DNA from: JBBSAT01 sp046351235
GTDB taxonomy: Bacteria; Myxococcota_A; Polyangia; Polyangiales; Sandaracinaceae
Direction of reading: 5' to 3'
DNA: 64,000 nt
Assembly (NCBI GenBank): GCA_046351235.1
Contig: JAXLYV010000001.1
Location: 1,922,001 to 1,986,000, forward strand
The notes under the pieces are model-generated. The model made no database searches, had not been told where the DNA came from, and was given only the letters and a program-made list of their open reading frames with translations. This document shows positions 18,162 to 28,300 of the stretch, one piece after another. Within the stretch, counting starts at the first letter, position 1, and each line of letters begins with the position of its first letter. The position numbers were made by a program, and so were the translations under genes.

Positions 18162-18191
18162 TTGCCTTCGCTCCCGCTTCCGGGCTTAGAT
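18162..18191 (+). promoter_or_regulatory. Candidate promoter TTGCCT-N18-TTAGAT
   Basis: TTGCCT (18162-18167) and TTAGAT (18186-18191) are 18 bases apart, about 50 bases upstream of the transporter ATG at 18241. A conventional leader with GGAG before the start follows. Confidence 0.35.
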
Positions 18192-18240
18192 GCGCGGCCG
18201 ATCCTCGGCAGGATCCGCCGATCGATCACGGAGCGTGCGC

Positions 18241-19800
18241 ATGAGCCTGTTCGCGAAGAAGGACCTGACGAAGGTCATCCAAGAGGCCACCGACCCGAAC
18301 CTCGCCGAGGGCGGTCACGGCCTCAAGCGCTCGCTCGGCGCGCTCGAGCTGACGACACTCGGCATCGGCGCAATCATCGGCGCGGGCATTTTCTCGCTGA
18401 CGGGCGGCGCGGCCGCGGAGCTGGCCGGACCTGGTGTCGTCTTCAGCTTCGTGATCGGCGGCATTCTCTGCGCGTTCGCGGGCCTCTGCTACGCGGAGCT
18501 CGCCTCGATGATCCCGGTGGCCGGCTCGGCCTACGCCTATTCGTACTCGACCATGGGCGAGTTCATCGCGTGGATCATCGGCTGGGATCTCGCGCTCGAG
18601 TACGCGTTCGGGGCGGTGGCCGTCTCGAACTCGTGGTCAGCGTACGTGTTCTCGGTCTTCAACCGCTCTCTCGGGATCCAGTTTCCGGATTGGGTCGTAG
18701 CGTTGACCGCCGGGCCTTTCGAGGAGGCCCATGCCCAACTGGCCGACGGGACCACGCACGCGGTGCACGGCATTTGGAACGTACCGGCGACCTGCATTGC
18801 GATCTTGTGCGGTCTCATCCTCTATCGCGGGATCCGTGAGAGCGCGACCTTCAACAGCGCGATCGTGATCTTGAAAGTGGTCATCCTCGTGGTGTTCATC
18901 GCGCTCGGGATCGGGCTCGTCTCGACCGAGCACCTGTTCGTGAACCCGAACGCGACGGGTCTCGCGGCGATGGTCCCGGCGGTGACCACGGACGCCGACG
19001 GTGACTCGCACTTCGGCTGGCTGCTCGGGGGCGTCCTCACGGGCGCTGGTCGCGTTTTCTTCGCGTACATCGGCTTCGATGCCGTCAGCACGACCGCGCA
19101 GGAGGCGAAGAACCCGAAGCGCGATCTACCGATCGGGATCCTCGCATCGCTCTTCATCTGCACGATCATCTACATCCTCGTCGCGATCACGCTGACGGGC
19201 GTCGTCCACTACACCGAGCTCGGCGTCTCGGACCCGATCGCGGTCGGAATCGACCGGATCGTGGAGCTGCGCGGCTGGGGCGCGACGGGGCGCTCGCTCT
19301 TCACCGCAGCAATCAAGGTCGGGGCGGTGGCCGGCCTGTCGAGCGTCATCCTCGTGATGATGCTCGGGCAGACGCGCGTGTTCTACGCCATGGCGCACGA
19401 CGGCCTCTTGCCGTGGTTCGACAAGACGCATCCGAAGTACCAGACGCCGCACATCGCGACGGTCGTGACGCTCGCGTTCGTGGCCGTGCTCGGCGGATGT
19501 CTTCCGATGGTGGTCGTCGGCGAGCTCGTGTCCATCGGAACGCTGCTCGCGTTCGTGCTCGTATGCATCGGCGTACCGATCCTGAGGCGGACGGATCCGA
19601 ACCAGCCGCGGCCGTTCAAGGTGCCGGCCCCGATGGTCGTCGGTCCGCTCGGTGCGCTGGCCTGCCTCGTCGTCATGCTCGGGCTCGGCTGGGAGACGTG
19701 GCTGCGGCTCATCGCATGGATGATGATCGGCTTCGCCGTGTACTTCTTCTACGGGCGCCACCACAGCAAGCTGCAGCAAAGCCTCGCCGCCAAGCCTTGA
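18241..19800 (+). CDS. APC-superfamily amino-acid permease (cationic amino-acid transporter type)
   Basis: The 519-residue inner-membrane protein has about 12-14 TM helices. The N-terminal signature 'LGIGAIIGAGIFSLTGG' is the APC substrate-binding motif in TM1, and 'YIGFDAVSTTAQEAKNPKRD' is the conserved TM6/loop segment of the CAT family. A C-terminal cluster 'RRTDPNQPRPFKVP' is also typical. It should import amino acids using proton or sodium gradients; the actual substrate (Arg/Lys versus others) cannot be told. It is a monocistronic unit. Confidence 0.92.
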   Translation: MSLFAKKDLTKVIQEATDPNLAEGGHGLKRSLGALELTTLGIGAIIGAGIFSLTGGAAAELAGPGVVFSFVIGGILCAFAGLCYAELASMIPVAGSAYAYSYSTMGEFIAWIIGWDLALEYAFGAVAVSNSWSAYVFSVFNRSLGIQFPDWVVALTAGPFEEAHAQLADGTTHAVHGIWNVPATCIAILCGLILYRGIRESATFNSAIVILKVVILVVFIALGIGLVSTEHLFVNPNATGLAAMVPAVTTDADGDSHFGWLLGGVLTGAGRVFFAYIGFDAVSTTAQEAKNPKRDLPIGILASLFICTIIYILVAITLTGVVHYTELGVSDPIAVGIDRIVELRGWGATGRSLFTAAIKVGAVAGLSSVILVMMLGQTRVFYAMAHDGLLPWFDKTHPKYQTPHIATVVTLAFVAVLGGCLPMVVVGELVSIGTLLAFVLVCIGVPILRRTDPNQPRPFKVPAPMVVGPLGALACLVVMLGLGWETWLRLIAWMMIGFAVYFFYGRHHSKLQQSLAAKP

Positions 19801-19804
19801 CGCC

Positions 19805-21376
19805 TCAGCGATACGCGACGTCGAAGGACGCGACTCCGTCGTACATGCCGTAGCGCTCGCGGCTCGTGTAGAGGCGGACCGTCCACGCGCCGCGTGCAGG
19901 CAGCGCGCAGGAGACGTCGATCGTGCGCGTGCCGGCGACGTCGCAGTGCTGGCGCTCGCCGCCGCCCTCGGGCTCGACGGTAGCGAGGAGGTGCCAGGCC
20001 TCGTCGGCCGCCGTCACGTGCGCGCGCACCGTCGGCCCGGCGTCGATCTGCGCGCGATCGGGCGTGTCGAGGTGCAGCCCGGCGGCGAAGAAGAGCGGCC
20101 GCAGCATCGGCTGGCGGTTCCACTCGCCGCGCGTGAGCGGCGCGTCCCGCAGCTGCCAGCGCTCCTCGTCGGGGAAGTGCGTGACGCCGATCACCTCGGG
20201 CGGCACGAGGAAGTACATCGCGCGGTAGTCGCGCGTGAACGTGTCGCCCTCGACGCTGCCGGCGTCCCACGTGGTGTCCACGAGGAACCAGCGATCCTCG
20301 AGCTCGATCGCGTTCCAGGCGTGGCCGTCGGAGTCGAGCGGGCCGTGGCGCGCCGTGCCCACCACCGTCTCGACGTGGAGGCCGGCGGCATCGCCGAGCG
20401 CCTCGAAGAGACGCGCGTAGCCGGCGCACACCGCGAGGTGCGAGGTGAAGGCGCGCTCGGCGGTCTGCGGCGGGATGCGGCCCGCGTGGTAGCTCGGCGC
20501 GTCGTAGGCGACGTGATCGGCGATCCAGTCGTGGACGGCCTTCGCGCGCTCGACCGGGTCGGCGATCTCGGACGCGTAGTAGGCGCCGAGCGACTCGATG
20601 GAGGCCGCGGCCGTGGCCGGCGGATCGTGCGCGAGCGGGTGGAGCGTCGCGGAGAAGGGCCACGCGCCGGGATCGAGCGGAGACGGAGGGGACGGAGGCG
20701 TCGGAGTCGGAGCGGGCGGAGGAACCGGAGTGGGCGTGGGAGTCGGATCCGGCGCGGGCGTCGGCGTGGGCGTGGGAGTCGGATCCGGCGCGGGCGCCGG
20801 CGTCGGGCTCACGACGTCGACGTGCGCTCCGTCGGGCATCGGGCCCGGGCCTTCGTCGTGCTGCACGACGACCGCCTCGCCCTCGTCGTCGCGCCACGGG
20901 TTGTCGTCCACCGCGTCGTGCATCCACACGAGGCCATCGGCGACGCGGAGCACCGCGCTGCGAGCACCCGCAGCCCAGGGAGCCTCCACTCCATCGAGAA
21001 ACCAATCGCCGCGCGTCGTCAGCGCTTGGAACAAGGGCGCCGGCCAGAGCCACACCATCGGCACCAGGAAGGGCAGCGTCACCGCGAGGGTGCGCAGCGT
21101 GAGCCGATCGACCGCCGTCAGGATCCGCGGGCGCGGCTTCTTCTCCTTCGCGCGCCGCCGGAGCGACGCCACCTCCCAGCCCACGGGCAGCACGGGGAAG
21201 AGCAGGAGCCCCAGCGCCGCCGCCGCGTCCGCGCGCCCCGTCCACATCGCGGCGAGGCTCGAGGCGCCCCACACCGCGACGAGCGGCACGAGCAGGACCG
21301 CGAGGAAGAGCACGAGCTCGACCAGCACGCGCAGCCGTGACGGCCGCTCCCCTCCCGCGCTCGCGTCACTCCCCAC
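19805..21376 (-). CDS. Membrane-anchored transglutaminase-like protein
   Basis: The 523-residue protein has two N-terminal hydrophobic segments (about 15-55), a third around 95-115, and a Pro/Thr repeat stalk (about 200-235). A transglutaminase-like core follows with its triad in order: Cys in SHLAVCAGYARLF, His in DSDGHAWNAIEL, Asp in FLVDTTWDAGS. Such periplasmic domains act as cysteine proteases or cross-linkers. A C-terminal beta domain completes it. The start is GTG 21376; no strong Shine-Dalgarno. It lies 99 bases after the PqqC-like gene on the same strand. Confidence 0.85.
   Translation of the reverse strand: MGSDASAGGERPSRLRVLVELVLFLAVLLVPLVAVWGASSLAAMWTGRADAAAALGLLLFPVLPVGWEVASLRRRAKEKKPRPRILTAVDRLTLRTLAVTLPFLVPMVWLWPAPLFQALTTRGDWFLDGVEAPWAAGARSAVLRVADGLVWMHDAVDDNPWRDDEGEAVVVQHDEGPGPMPDGAHVDVVSPTPAPAPDPTPTPTPTPAPDPTPTPTPVPPPAPTPTPPSPPSPLDPGAWPFSATLHPLAHDPPATAAASIESLGAYYASEIADPVERAKAVHDWIADHVAYDAPSYHAGRIPPQTAERAFTSHLAVCAGYARLFEALGDAAGLHVETVVGTARHGPLDSDGHAWNAIELEDRWFLVDTTWDAGSVEGDTFTRDYRAMYFLVPPEVIGVTHFPDEERWQLRDAPLTRGEWNRQPMLRPLFFAAGLHLDTPDRAQIDAGPTVRAHVTAADEAWHLLATVEPEGGGERQHCDVAGTRTIDVSCALPARGAWTVRLYTSRERYGMYDGVASFDVAYR
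20730..20796. repeat. 31-bp direct repeat in transglutaminase stalk
   Basis: The same 31 bases occur at 20730-20760 and 20766-20796 (offset 36). They encode the PTPTPTPAPDP-type stalk in the minus-strand gene. Confidence 0.85.
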
Positions 21377-21475
21377 GGGCGCTCAACGATCTCGCGCAGT
21401 CCCGTGTTCCACGCGCGACGCGAACGGGCGCGAGGGCGGCGCGAGCGGCGTCGCCGCGCCCCCACGTCGCGCAGC

Positions 21476-22207
21476 TCAGGCGGCGGCGTCCTTGGAGAGC
21501 CCGCACAGCACGGCGACGTCGTCGCGGTAGCCGAGCCATGCGTTCACCGCCTCGTGCATGGCGTCGACGACGTCGCGTCGCTCGAGCGGGTGCACGTGAT
21601 CGAGCATGACCTTCCACGCCGCCTTGCGGTGCTCGCCCTCGACGCCGCGGTGCGCCTTCGTCAACGCCAGGCTCTCGAGCGGCAAGCCGTAGTGCACGAC
21701 GAGCGGATGCTCGGCGAGCGGCGGCTCCGGGCGTGGCTCCGCGCTCGGATCGAAGAGCGCGCGCTCGTGCGGCGTGCCCTCCACGAAGAGCGTCACGATC
21801 GCCGCGGCCACGGCCCAGCCGCGCTCTTGCGTCGCCTCGTCGAGGAACTTCCGATAGACGGCGGCGGCCGGGAGCAGCGACACCTTCTCGAAGCGCGCCA
21901 GGTCGAAGCCGAGCCCGCGCGGGTACTCGAGGAAGAGCTCCGGGTGGGGGCGCCCCGCGTGCAGGCCGCCGGTCTCTTCTTCGTAGAGGTTCTCGGCGAG
22001 CTCGCGTCGCACCGCGGCGATCGGGCACTGCACATAGGCCCGCCCGACGAGGATCGGGAAGTCGCGCACGTAGACCTCCCACTCCTGCTCGAGGTGCACG
22101 TGCAGGCGCTCCTTCTTCACCACGCCCGACGTGAACAGGGGCCACGCCCAGTGCTTCTTCTGCTCCATCACGGAGAGGAGCGCCTCGCGGAACGCGTCTC
22201 GGTCCAT
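21476..22207 (-). CDS. PqqC/TenA-like iron-containing oxidase
   Basis: The 243-residue protein is all-helical and matches the heme-oxygenase-like diiron oxidase/PqqC family: 'WAWPLFTSGVVKKERL' at the start, then 'AENLYEEETGGLHAGRPH' with metal-ligand-type Glu and His, and 'RKAAWKVMLDHVHPLERRD' later. Relatives include CADD-type para-aminobenzoate synthases and various radical oxidases, so the reaction cannot be fixed. The start ATG 22207 is the family-consistent one, although the frame is open upstream. No pqq genes are adjacent, arguing against PQQ synthesis. Confidence 0.82.
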   Translation of the reverse strand: MDRDAFREALLSVMEQKKHWAWPLFTSGVVKKERLHVHLEQEWEVYVRDFPILVGRAYVQCPIAAVRRELAENLYEEETGGLHAGRPHPELFLEYPRGLGFDLARFEKVSLLPAAAVYRKFLDEATQERGWAVAAAIVTLFVEGTPHERALFDPSAEPRPEPPLAEHPLVVHYGLPLESLALTKAHRGVEGEHRKAAWKVMLDHVHPLERRDVVDAMHEAVNAWLGYRDDVAVLCGLSKDAAA

Positions 22208-22316
22208 GCGTGGGATCGTGGCAGGGCGCGCGCAGCCGAGCGAGCTTTCGGCACGCCTTGGCACCGCAGCGCGAGGAGCGAGCGACCGGCTCACGCGCCG
22301 AGCGCGGGCCCTCCGA

Positions 22317-23744
22317 TCAGAGGCCGCGGACGCTGTCGAAGCGCTCGACCTCGTGCACGGTCCCGTCGGCCTGCACGAAGTAGCCGGCGCCGGCGCCGAA
22401 CGTCTGCACCGTGACGCCGCCGCCCGCGTCGATCAGCGCCGGGTGGCTCGCGCCGAGCGGCGCCGTGGCCGTGACCCAGACGTGCCCCGTGCCGAGGCGC
22501 GTGTCGTCGGCCCAGCGCGCGAGCACCTCGCTGTAGGGCGAGCGGATGTAGCCGGCGTTGATGCCGCCCACGACGTTGCGATCGTGGCCGTCGCGGGGCG
22601 CGCAGAGATCGACGAACGTGGCGTTGCTGCTCGTCGCGCGCACGTGGTGATGCGCGTGCGTCACGTCCATCCCGAGCGCGCCGTAGAACGCGGCGCCGGC
22701 GACGCTCGCCACGTGGCTCTCGACGTCGGGCTCGCCAGTGTCGCCCGAGCCCGTGAGATCGCCGCCCCAGTGGTAGCGGAACGCGCCGAACGAGACGATC
22801 GTCACGAGGCTCCGCGCGTTCTCTTCGTTCGAGTCGGTGTGCCCGAACGTGATCGCGCTCGCGCTGCTCCCGTCCGACACGAAGCCGTCGGCGCCGAGGA
22901 AGGTCATGCGTGCGCCACCACCGAGCTCGATGCGGCTCGGCTCGCCGAGCGCGTCGTCGCTCGCGTCGGACAGATCGCCGGTGAACAGACCGTTGCAGTC
23001 GAGCGCCGGGCGCGCATCGGAGAGATCGCCGATCACGCAGCCCGCGCTCTGGGCCGCGTGGCAGAGCGAGACGCCGTGCCCCGCGAGCGCGGCGGTAGCG
23101 AGCGCATCGCACATCGTCTCGAACTCCGGCTCGCTCGCGGCGGCGCCGAGGTCGACGTAGCCGCGATGGACCACGCCGTGCACGAGCGTGATCGGGTCGC
23201 TCTCGAACAGGCCCGCGAAGCCGCCGACGTGATCGCTGTGGAAGTGGCTGAGCACGATCCAGTCGACCTCGAGCCGGCCGCGGCGGCGCGGAAAGCCGCG
23301 CTCGGGGACGATCCACGTGGTGTTCAGCGTCTCGATCGCGGCGCGCACGGTGTCGGGATGCCGGTCGTTGCCGACGTCGAGGAGCACCATCGTACCGTCG
23401 GGGCCCACGAGGATCGCGGCCTCGCCCGTCTGCGGCACGAGGCCGAGCGCGGGCAGCGAGAGCTGCACGATCGTGACCTCGCCGGGAACGGGGACGACCT
23501 CCATCGGCACGCCCCCATCCATCGGCGGCCCTGCATCGACCGGGGAGCCGGCGTCCATCGGCATCGCGGCATCCACGCGCTCCCCGGCATCGCCGAGGGT
23601 CGCGCCACCGTCGTCGCCTGCGTCTCGCTCCTCCGCACTGCCGCCGTCGCGGCCTGCATCGTCGGTCGGCGCCGCGGCCGACGAGCAGCCCGCGAGCGCG
23701 GCGAGGCCGAGGAGGCACGCGAGGAGCAGTCGTCGGTCGATCAT
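22317..23744 (-). CDS. Metallo-beta-lactamase-fold lipoprotein (ComEC-like hydrolase domain)
   Basis: The 475-residue lipoprotein (lipobox LAALAGC, Cys20) has a long Asp/Ala/Gly-rich linker to about residue 75, then a metallo-beta-lactamase domain with the metal motif LSHFHSDHVGG preceded by LLDVGN. Later strands include 'YHWGGDLTGSGD' and 'VTHAHHHVRATSSNATF'. It resembles the soluble hydrolase domain of ComEC, without the channel. Substrate unknown, possibly extracellular nucleic acid or phosphodiester. A consensus TTGACA lies 35 bases upstream of the ATG, giving a leaderless start. Confidence 0.87.
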   Translation of the reverse strand: MIDRRLLLACLLGLAALAGCSSAAAPTDDAGRDGGSAEERDAGDDGGATLGDAGERVDAAMPMDAGSPVDAGPPMDGGVPMEVVPVPGEVTIVQLSLPALGLVPQTGEAAILVGPDGTMVLLDVGNDRHPDTVRAAIETLNTTWIVPERGFPRRRGRLEVDWIVLSHFHSDHVGGFAGLFESDPITLVHGVVHRGYVDLGAAASEPEFETMCDALATAALAGHGVSLCHAAQSAGCVIGDLSDARPALDCNGLFTGDLSDASDDALGEPSRIELGGGARMTFLGADGFVSDGSSASAITFGHTDSNEENARSLVTIVSFGAFRYHWGGDLTGSGDTGEPDVESHVASVAGAAFYGALGMDVTHAHHHVRATSSNATFVDLCAPRDGHDRNVVGGINAGYIRSPYSEVLARWADDTRLGTGHVWVTATAPLGASHPALIDAGGGVTVQTFGAGAGYFVQADGTVHEVERFDSVRGL

Positions 23745-23750
23745 CGGCGG

Positions 23751-23779
23751 AGGGTCGAGGCTCGGCCCGTCGATGTCAA
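23751..23779 (-). promoter_or_regulatory. Promoter TTGACA-N17-GACCCT for the metallo-beta-lactamase-fold gene
   Basis: On the minus strand a perfect TTGACA (23779-23774) is 17 bases from GACCCT (23756-23751), which is 6 bases from ATG 23744. Transcription should start at the A of the start codon. There is no Shine-Dalgarno. Confidence 0.6.
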
Positions 23780-23794
23780 CGCGGGCCGGGCCGA

Positions 23795-24271
23795 TCACGG
23801 CGCCGTGATCATCGAGCCGAACGCGGTCTCGAGCTCTGGCTCCGGCACCGCCACGTAGGCCTCGCTCTCGGTGAGCGGGCCACGCACCGTGGGCGCCGCG
23901 ATCACGTGGCCACCCGCGACGATCGCCAGGCGCCGGCCCGCGGCCTCGGTCGTCGCCTCGCGCAGGCGGTCGCGCCCTTCGTCGCGCAGCACGAGCACGA
24001 TCACGCGGCCGCCCTCGGCCGCCTCGAGCAGCCGGACGTGCTCGATCTGCTCGGCGCGCACGAGCGTCCCCGCGCTCAGGCCGATCGGCTCCTCGCTGCC
24101 GAGGCGCGGGAGCGTGGTCTCGGCCTCGTGCGTCTCGTCGGCGACGAAGCGGATCGCCAGATCGGTCGAAGGAAGCCCTTCGCGGTAGTGCTCGACGCCG
24201 AAGGCGCTGCCGCAGCCCGCCACGAGCGCGAGCACGGCGCACAGGCCCGGGAGCGCGCGCCGCGCCCTCAC
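23795..24271 (-). CDS. Small lipoprotein with SecD-like P1-head domain
   Basis: The 158-residue protein begins at a GTG overlapping the upstream stop as GTGA. It has a lipobox (LALVAGC, Cys about 20) and a domain at about 60-150 resembling the SecDF P1 head subdomain: 'VIVLVLRDEGRDRLREAT', then RRLAIVAGGHVIAAPTVRGPL. SecD uses that region to hold emerging proteins outside the membrane. Here it is free-standing and lipid-anchored, with no SecD membrane part. It is co-translated with the 321-residue Glu-rich lipoprotein. The reading frame runs far upstream antisense to the kinase gene but only this end is coding. Confidence 0.78.
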   Translation of the reverse strand: MRARRALPGLCAVLALVAGCGSAFGVEHYREGLPSTDLAIRFVADETHEAETTLPRLGSEEPIGLSAGTLVRAEQIEHVRLLEAAEGGRVIVLVLRDEGRDRLREATTEAAGRRLAIVAGGHVIAAPTVRGPLTESEAYVAVPEPELETAFGSMITAP

Positions 24272-25233
24272 TCCGCGTGCTCGCTCTCGTGCGCCTCGCC
24301 CGCCGGCGCGTCGTCGCTCTCGCCGGCCGGGTCGGCGTCGGGGTTGACGCGCTCGAGGCGGTCCTCGCCCGGGATCCGTAGCTCGGGCCCGTCGTCGCCA
24401 CGGAAGAGCAGCATCGTGCGCTCGCCGATCGTGAGCGCGCCGATCACCGTGTCCTCGGTGTGCGAGACGATGGTGGTGCCGCGCACGACGTAGTTCTCCC
24501 ACCCGGAGAGCACCCACACGTGCAGCGCGGGGATCTCGCGGCCCACCAGGCGCATCGGCTCGTCGCCCGACTCCTCGGTGATGTCCTGCTCGCGATCGGC
24601 CACCACGGCCGCGATCTCTTCGGGCGGCGTCTCCATCGTGCGCGTCGAGAGCTCCTCGAGCGGCACCGAGCCCTCGGCGCCGAACGCGAAGGGGCCATCG
24701 CAGCCCTCGAGCTCGAGGGCGTCGTAGAGGCGCTCCTCGTTGCCGCCGTGGTGCGGATCGAAGGTCACGCGCAGGTGCAGGCGGCGCGTGGCCGTCGTCT
24801 CGCAGCGCCCGCGCAGGCCGAAGAGCGTGAGCGGGACGTCGGTCGTCTCTTCGGTGCCGGCCACGTAGAGCGTGTAGTCGCCCGCCCAGTTCGAGAAGTG
24901 GCCGAGCGACTCCATGGCCTCGGGCCGCTCCCCGCTCGCCGGGCCCGTGCGCCAGAGCAGCAACCGGTGCTCGACGTACTCGCCGTCCTCGGTCTCGGTC
25001 TCGACGACGCTGGTCCAGCCGAGCGGCCCGACCGGATGCGCGGGCGGCGTCTCGGTCTCGGCCGTCTCGCCCTCGCCTTCCCCCTCGCCTTCCCCCTCGC
25101 CTTCGGCCGAGCTCCCCTCGCCCTCGCCCTCTTCGTGGCCGTGGTGGCGGTCGCGGTGGCTGCCGCACTCGCAGCCGGCGAGCAGGGCCAGAAGAGAGAA
25201 AAGCACCGGGAAGGAGCGGGCTCGCACGCGCAT
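24268..25233 (-). CDS. Glu/Gly-repeat lipoprotein of unknown function
   Basis: The 321-residue lipoprotein (lipobox LLALLAGC, Cys21) has a His-rich segment (RDRHHGHEEG) and a GEGE repeat tract (about 33-58), then a beta-rich domain with two Cys (GRCETT, LEGCDG). The tail is acidic and His-containing (AHESEHAE). The His/Glu tracts might bind metal cations; that is inference. The stop overlaps the GTG start of the SecD-head-like lipoprotein, so the two are likely made together and may form one envelope complex. Confidence 0.8.
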   Translation of the reverse strand: MRVRARSFPVLFSLLALLAGCECGSHRDRHHGHEEGEGEGSSAEGEGEGEGEGEGETAETETPPAHPVGPLGWTSVVETETEDGEYVEHRLLLWRTGPASGERPEAMESLGHFSNWAGDYTLYVAGTEETTDVPLTLFGLRGRCETTATRRLHLRVTFDPHHGGNEERLYDALELEGCDGPFAFGAEGSVPLEELSTRTMETPPEEIAAVVADREQDITEESGDEPMRLVGREIPALHVWVLSGWENYVVRGTTIVSHTEDTVIGALTIGERTMLLFRGDDGPELRIPGEDRLERVNPDADPAGESDDAPAGEAHESEHAE

Positions 25234-25330
25234 GGCGCGGAGCTGTAACGCCTTCGGGCCGTCTTGTCCCGTCCCGGGCCGAGGAGGCGCCTGGTCCCGC
25301 CGCATTCTTCCGGCGCCGCGGGCGCACGTG

Positions 25331-25336
25331 TACGCT
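25331..25336 (+). promoter_or_regulatory. -10 element TACGCT before the giant kinase gene
   Basis: TACGCT ends 9 bases before ATG 25346 with no Shine-Dalgarno following, matching the leaderless pattern of this window. Confidence 0.45.
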
Positions 25337-25345
25337 TCGATCGCG

Positions 25346-28300
25346 ATGCTCCCGCCGCAAGTCACGGACGCGCTCGCGACGCTGGCGACCGCGCTCGAAT
25401 CGTCCCCGGCGCTCGCGCACGGTCTGCACACGCGCTGGCGCTCGGGCGGCTACGAGAGCTCGGTCGATCTGCCGAGCGAAGTGCTCGGCGCCGCCGACGT
25501 GCTCGACCGCGCGCTGCCGACGCTCACGCGCTCGCAGAACGGCGTGAACGATCTCGGCCAGCTCTTCGGTACCGTCACCGGTGACGTGGTCTTCGTCTGG
25601 TGCACCGCGAACGCGGCGCGGCGCGACGCGCGCCTGGCGCGCCTGCTCGCCACGGCCGCGACCGTCGAAGGCGTCGCCGAGAACGTCGAGCACGTCGCCC
25701 GCGATCGGATCGTGGAGGGGCCGCTCCTCGACTCGCTCGCCTGCGCGCCGCTGCTCGGCACGGGCGATCGCTTCGGCCTGCCGGAGAACGCGACGGCCGC
25801 CGCGCGCATGGAGATCCTGCTCTGGGAAGCGGGCGCGAGCGCGCTCGCGGTGCCCGAGCTCGGCCCCTGGATCTGGGGCTCGGAGCAGACCTTCGATGCC
25901 GTGATCGCCGGCCCGGCGCACGGCTCGCTGCGCGGGCGCGTGCTCGCCGCGCGCTGCCTCGAGATCAGCGTGCGCGGGATCCCGCCGACGGCCGACCCCG
26001 AGCTGCTCGGCCGCACGCTGCAGATTCTCCAGCCCCTGCTCCTGCACCCCGAGCCGCTCGTGTGGGTGCACGCAGCGCGCGCGCTCGGGCGCCTCACCGG
26101 CATCATGGAGCAGCTCGAAGCGACCATCATGGACTGGGCGCTCGGCGAGAACCCGCTCCTGCGCCAGCGAGCCACCACGGCGTTCGCGTCGCTCCCCGGC
26201 GAGCGCATCAAGGCCTACCAGCCGCAGCTGCTCTCCATCGTCACCTCGCCCGACTCGGATGCGGGCACGCTCGCCGCCGTCGCAGCGGCCACGCCCTATC
26301 TCTTCTTCGAGAAGCGCGATCTCTGGGATCGCCTGGCGCAGCGGGTCTTCGAGGGCGATGGCGGCGCGATCACGGCGCGTGCGCTCGCGCGGGGCCTCGG
26401 CACGCTCTGGCGGCGCGGCACGCAGCAGAACGCGATCGAGGGCCCGCTCCGCCAGCTGCGCGAGATGTCGCGCCGCACGCGCACCGACTCGCTCGCCGAG
26501 ATGCGGCGCTGGATCGAGGTGATGGCCGTCACGGATCCGATCGACGCGGCCGAGCGCGATCCGCTCGACCTCGAGCTCGGCCTCGAGAACCTCGTGCGCC
26601 TCGCCGCGCAGTACGACGACGAGGAGGCCGACGCCCGCGCCGCGCGCTTCGCCGAGTCGATCTCGCCGACCTTCCTCGAGGCGCGCCGCCTCTCGCTCGG
26701 CTCGGGGTCGCTGCGCCATCGCGCCGCGGCGATGAACGCGTTCGAGGGCGTCGCGCGCTCGCTCGCGCTGCGCCTCTGGGGCCCGCAGCTCGCCACGCGC
26801 CCCGAGGGCGATCCGATCGGCGAGCCGGATCTGCAGGAGACGTGGAAGCTCGTCGCCCGCACGCCGGAGGAGCTGCTCGACGTCGCGCGGGAGCGGCGCC
26901 AGGCAGAGGGCGGCGAGGAAGATCCGGAGACGAACGTCGCGATCGAGATGCTCGCGCTGCGCCTCGGCGGCTACGCGCTCGACGCGCTCGGCGAAGACAG
27001 CGATCTCGGCCCCGGGCGCGGCGCCGCGGCGCACGACACGTGCTTGTGGCTGCGCAAGCTCGACGGGCTCGCCGACGGAACGCGCGAGCTGCCGAGCAAC
27101 GTGAAGACCTCGCTCTCGGCGCTCTTCTGGCGCCTCGTGGACACGACGCGCGGCACGGCGCTCGGCGAGGTCGACGACGTGCGCTGGCTCGGGCCCTTCG
27201 CGGCGTGGTGGGCGCTCGTGATCGATCGGCCCACGATGCTGCTCCAGATCGCGACCGCGCTGCCGATGATCGCCGACGGCGCGCTCGAGACGTGCTGCGC
27301 GCTCGCCGAGACGATCCGCATGGCCGTCGGCTCGGGATCCGAGGACGGCGCCTGGGGCGCGCAGTGCGCCGACGCCCTGAAGGAGCTGCACGCCGAGGAC
27401 ACCGAGCTCGCCCAGGCGCTCGCCGGCTTCGCCGCGGGCCTCGGCCGCTTCGGAGCCGCCGCAGGGCCGAAGCCGAACCTCGAAGCGATGTGCCTCGATC
27501 TCGTGCTCTCGGCCGAGCGGCTGCACGGCGCGCTCGCCGACCCGGTCAAAGCGCTCCACCCGGCCACGGCCGAGAGCGCCGACGACTCGCTCGGGCGCGC
27601 CGCGAGCGAGAACGCGCCGCGCGTGGCGGGCCTGCTCGCGCGCGCGATCCGGACGCGCGAGCTCTCGATGCTCGACGTGTGGTTCGCCTCGCTCGGCCCC
27701 GTGACCTCGGCGCTCGTCGAGGGGGCGGTGCGCGGCGCCGTGAAGCGCTCGCCGCCGCCGCCGCCCGCGCCGAAGAAGAAGGAGCCCAAGATCATCGAGG
27801 GCTACGAGCTGCTCAAGCCGCTCGGCGAGGGCGGCATCGGCAGCGTGTGGCTCGTCCGCAAGCCGGGCGCCGACCGCATGTTCGTCTTGAAGATCCCCAA
27901 GGCCGACGCGCTCGCGAACGCGAGCGACACCGAGCGCGAAGGGATCCTCACCTCGTTCGTCGAGGAAGCGAAGGCGCTCGCCGGTCTCTATCACCCGAAC
28001 GTCGCGAACATCATCGATCGCGGCATCGCCACGAACGTTCCCTTCCTCGTGCTCGAGCTCCTGATCGGCGCCGACCTCAAGCAGTACGCGGGCGCCAAGC
28101 TGATGTCGCTCTTCGAGCTCCGTCAGGTCGTGCTCGACACCTGCGCGGGCCTCGCGGCGCTCCACAACGCGGGCCTCGTGCACCGCGACATCAAGCCCGC
28201 GAACCTCTGGCTCCGGTTGCCGCTCGCGGGCGGCGAGAAGTTCGAGCCCGACAAGCACCGCGATCCGGCGCGCACGAACCCGCTCGCCACGGTGGTGATC

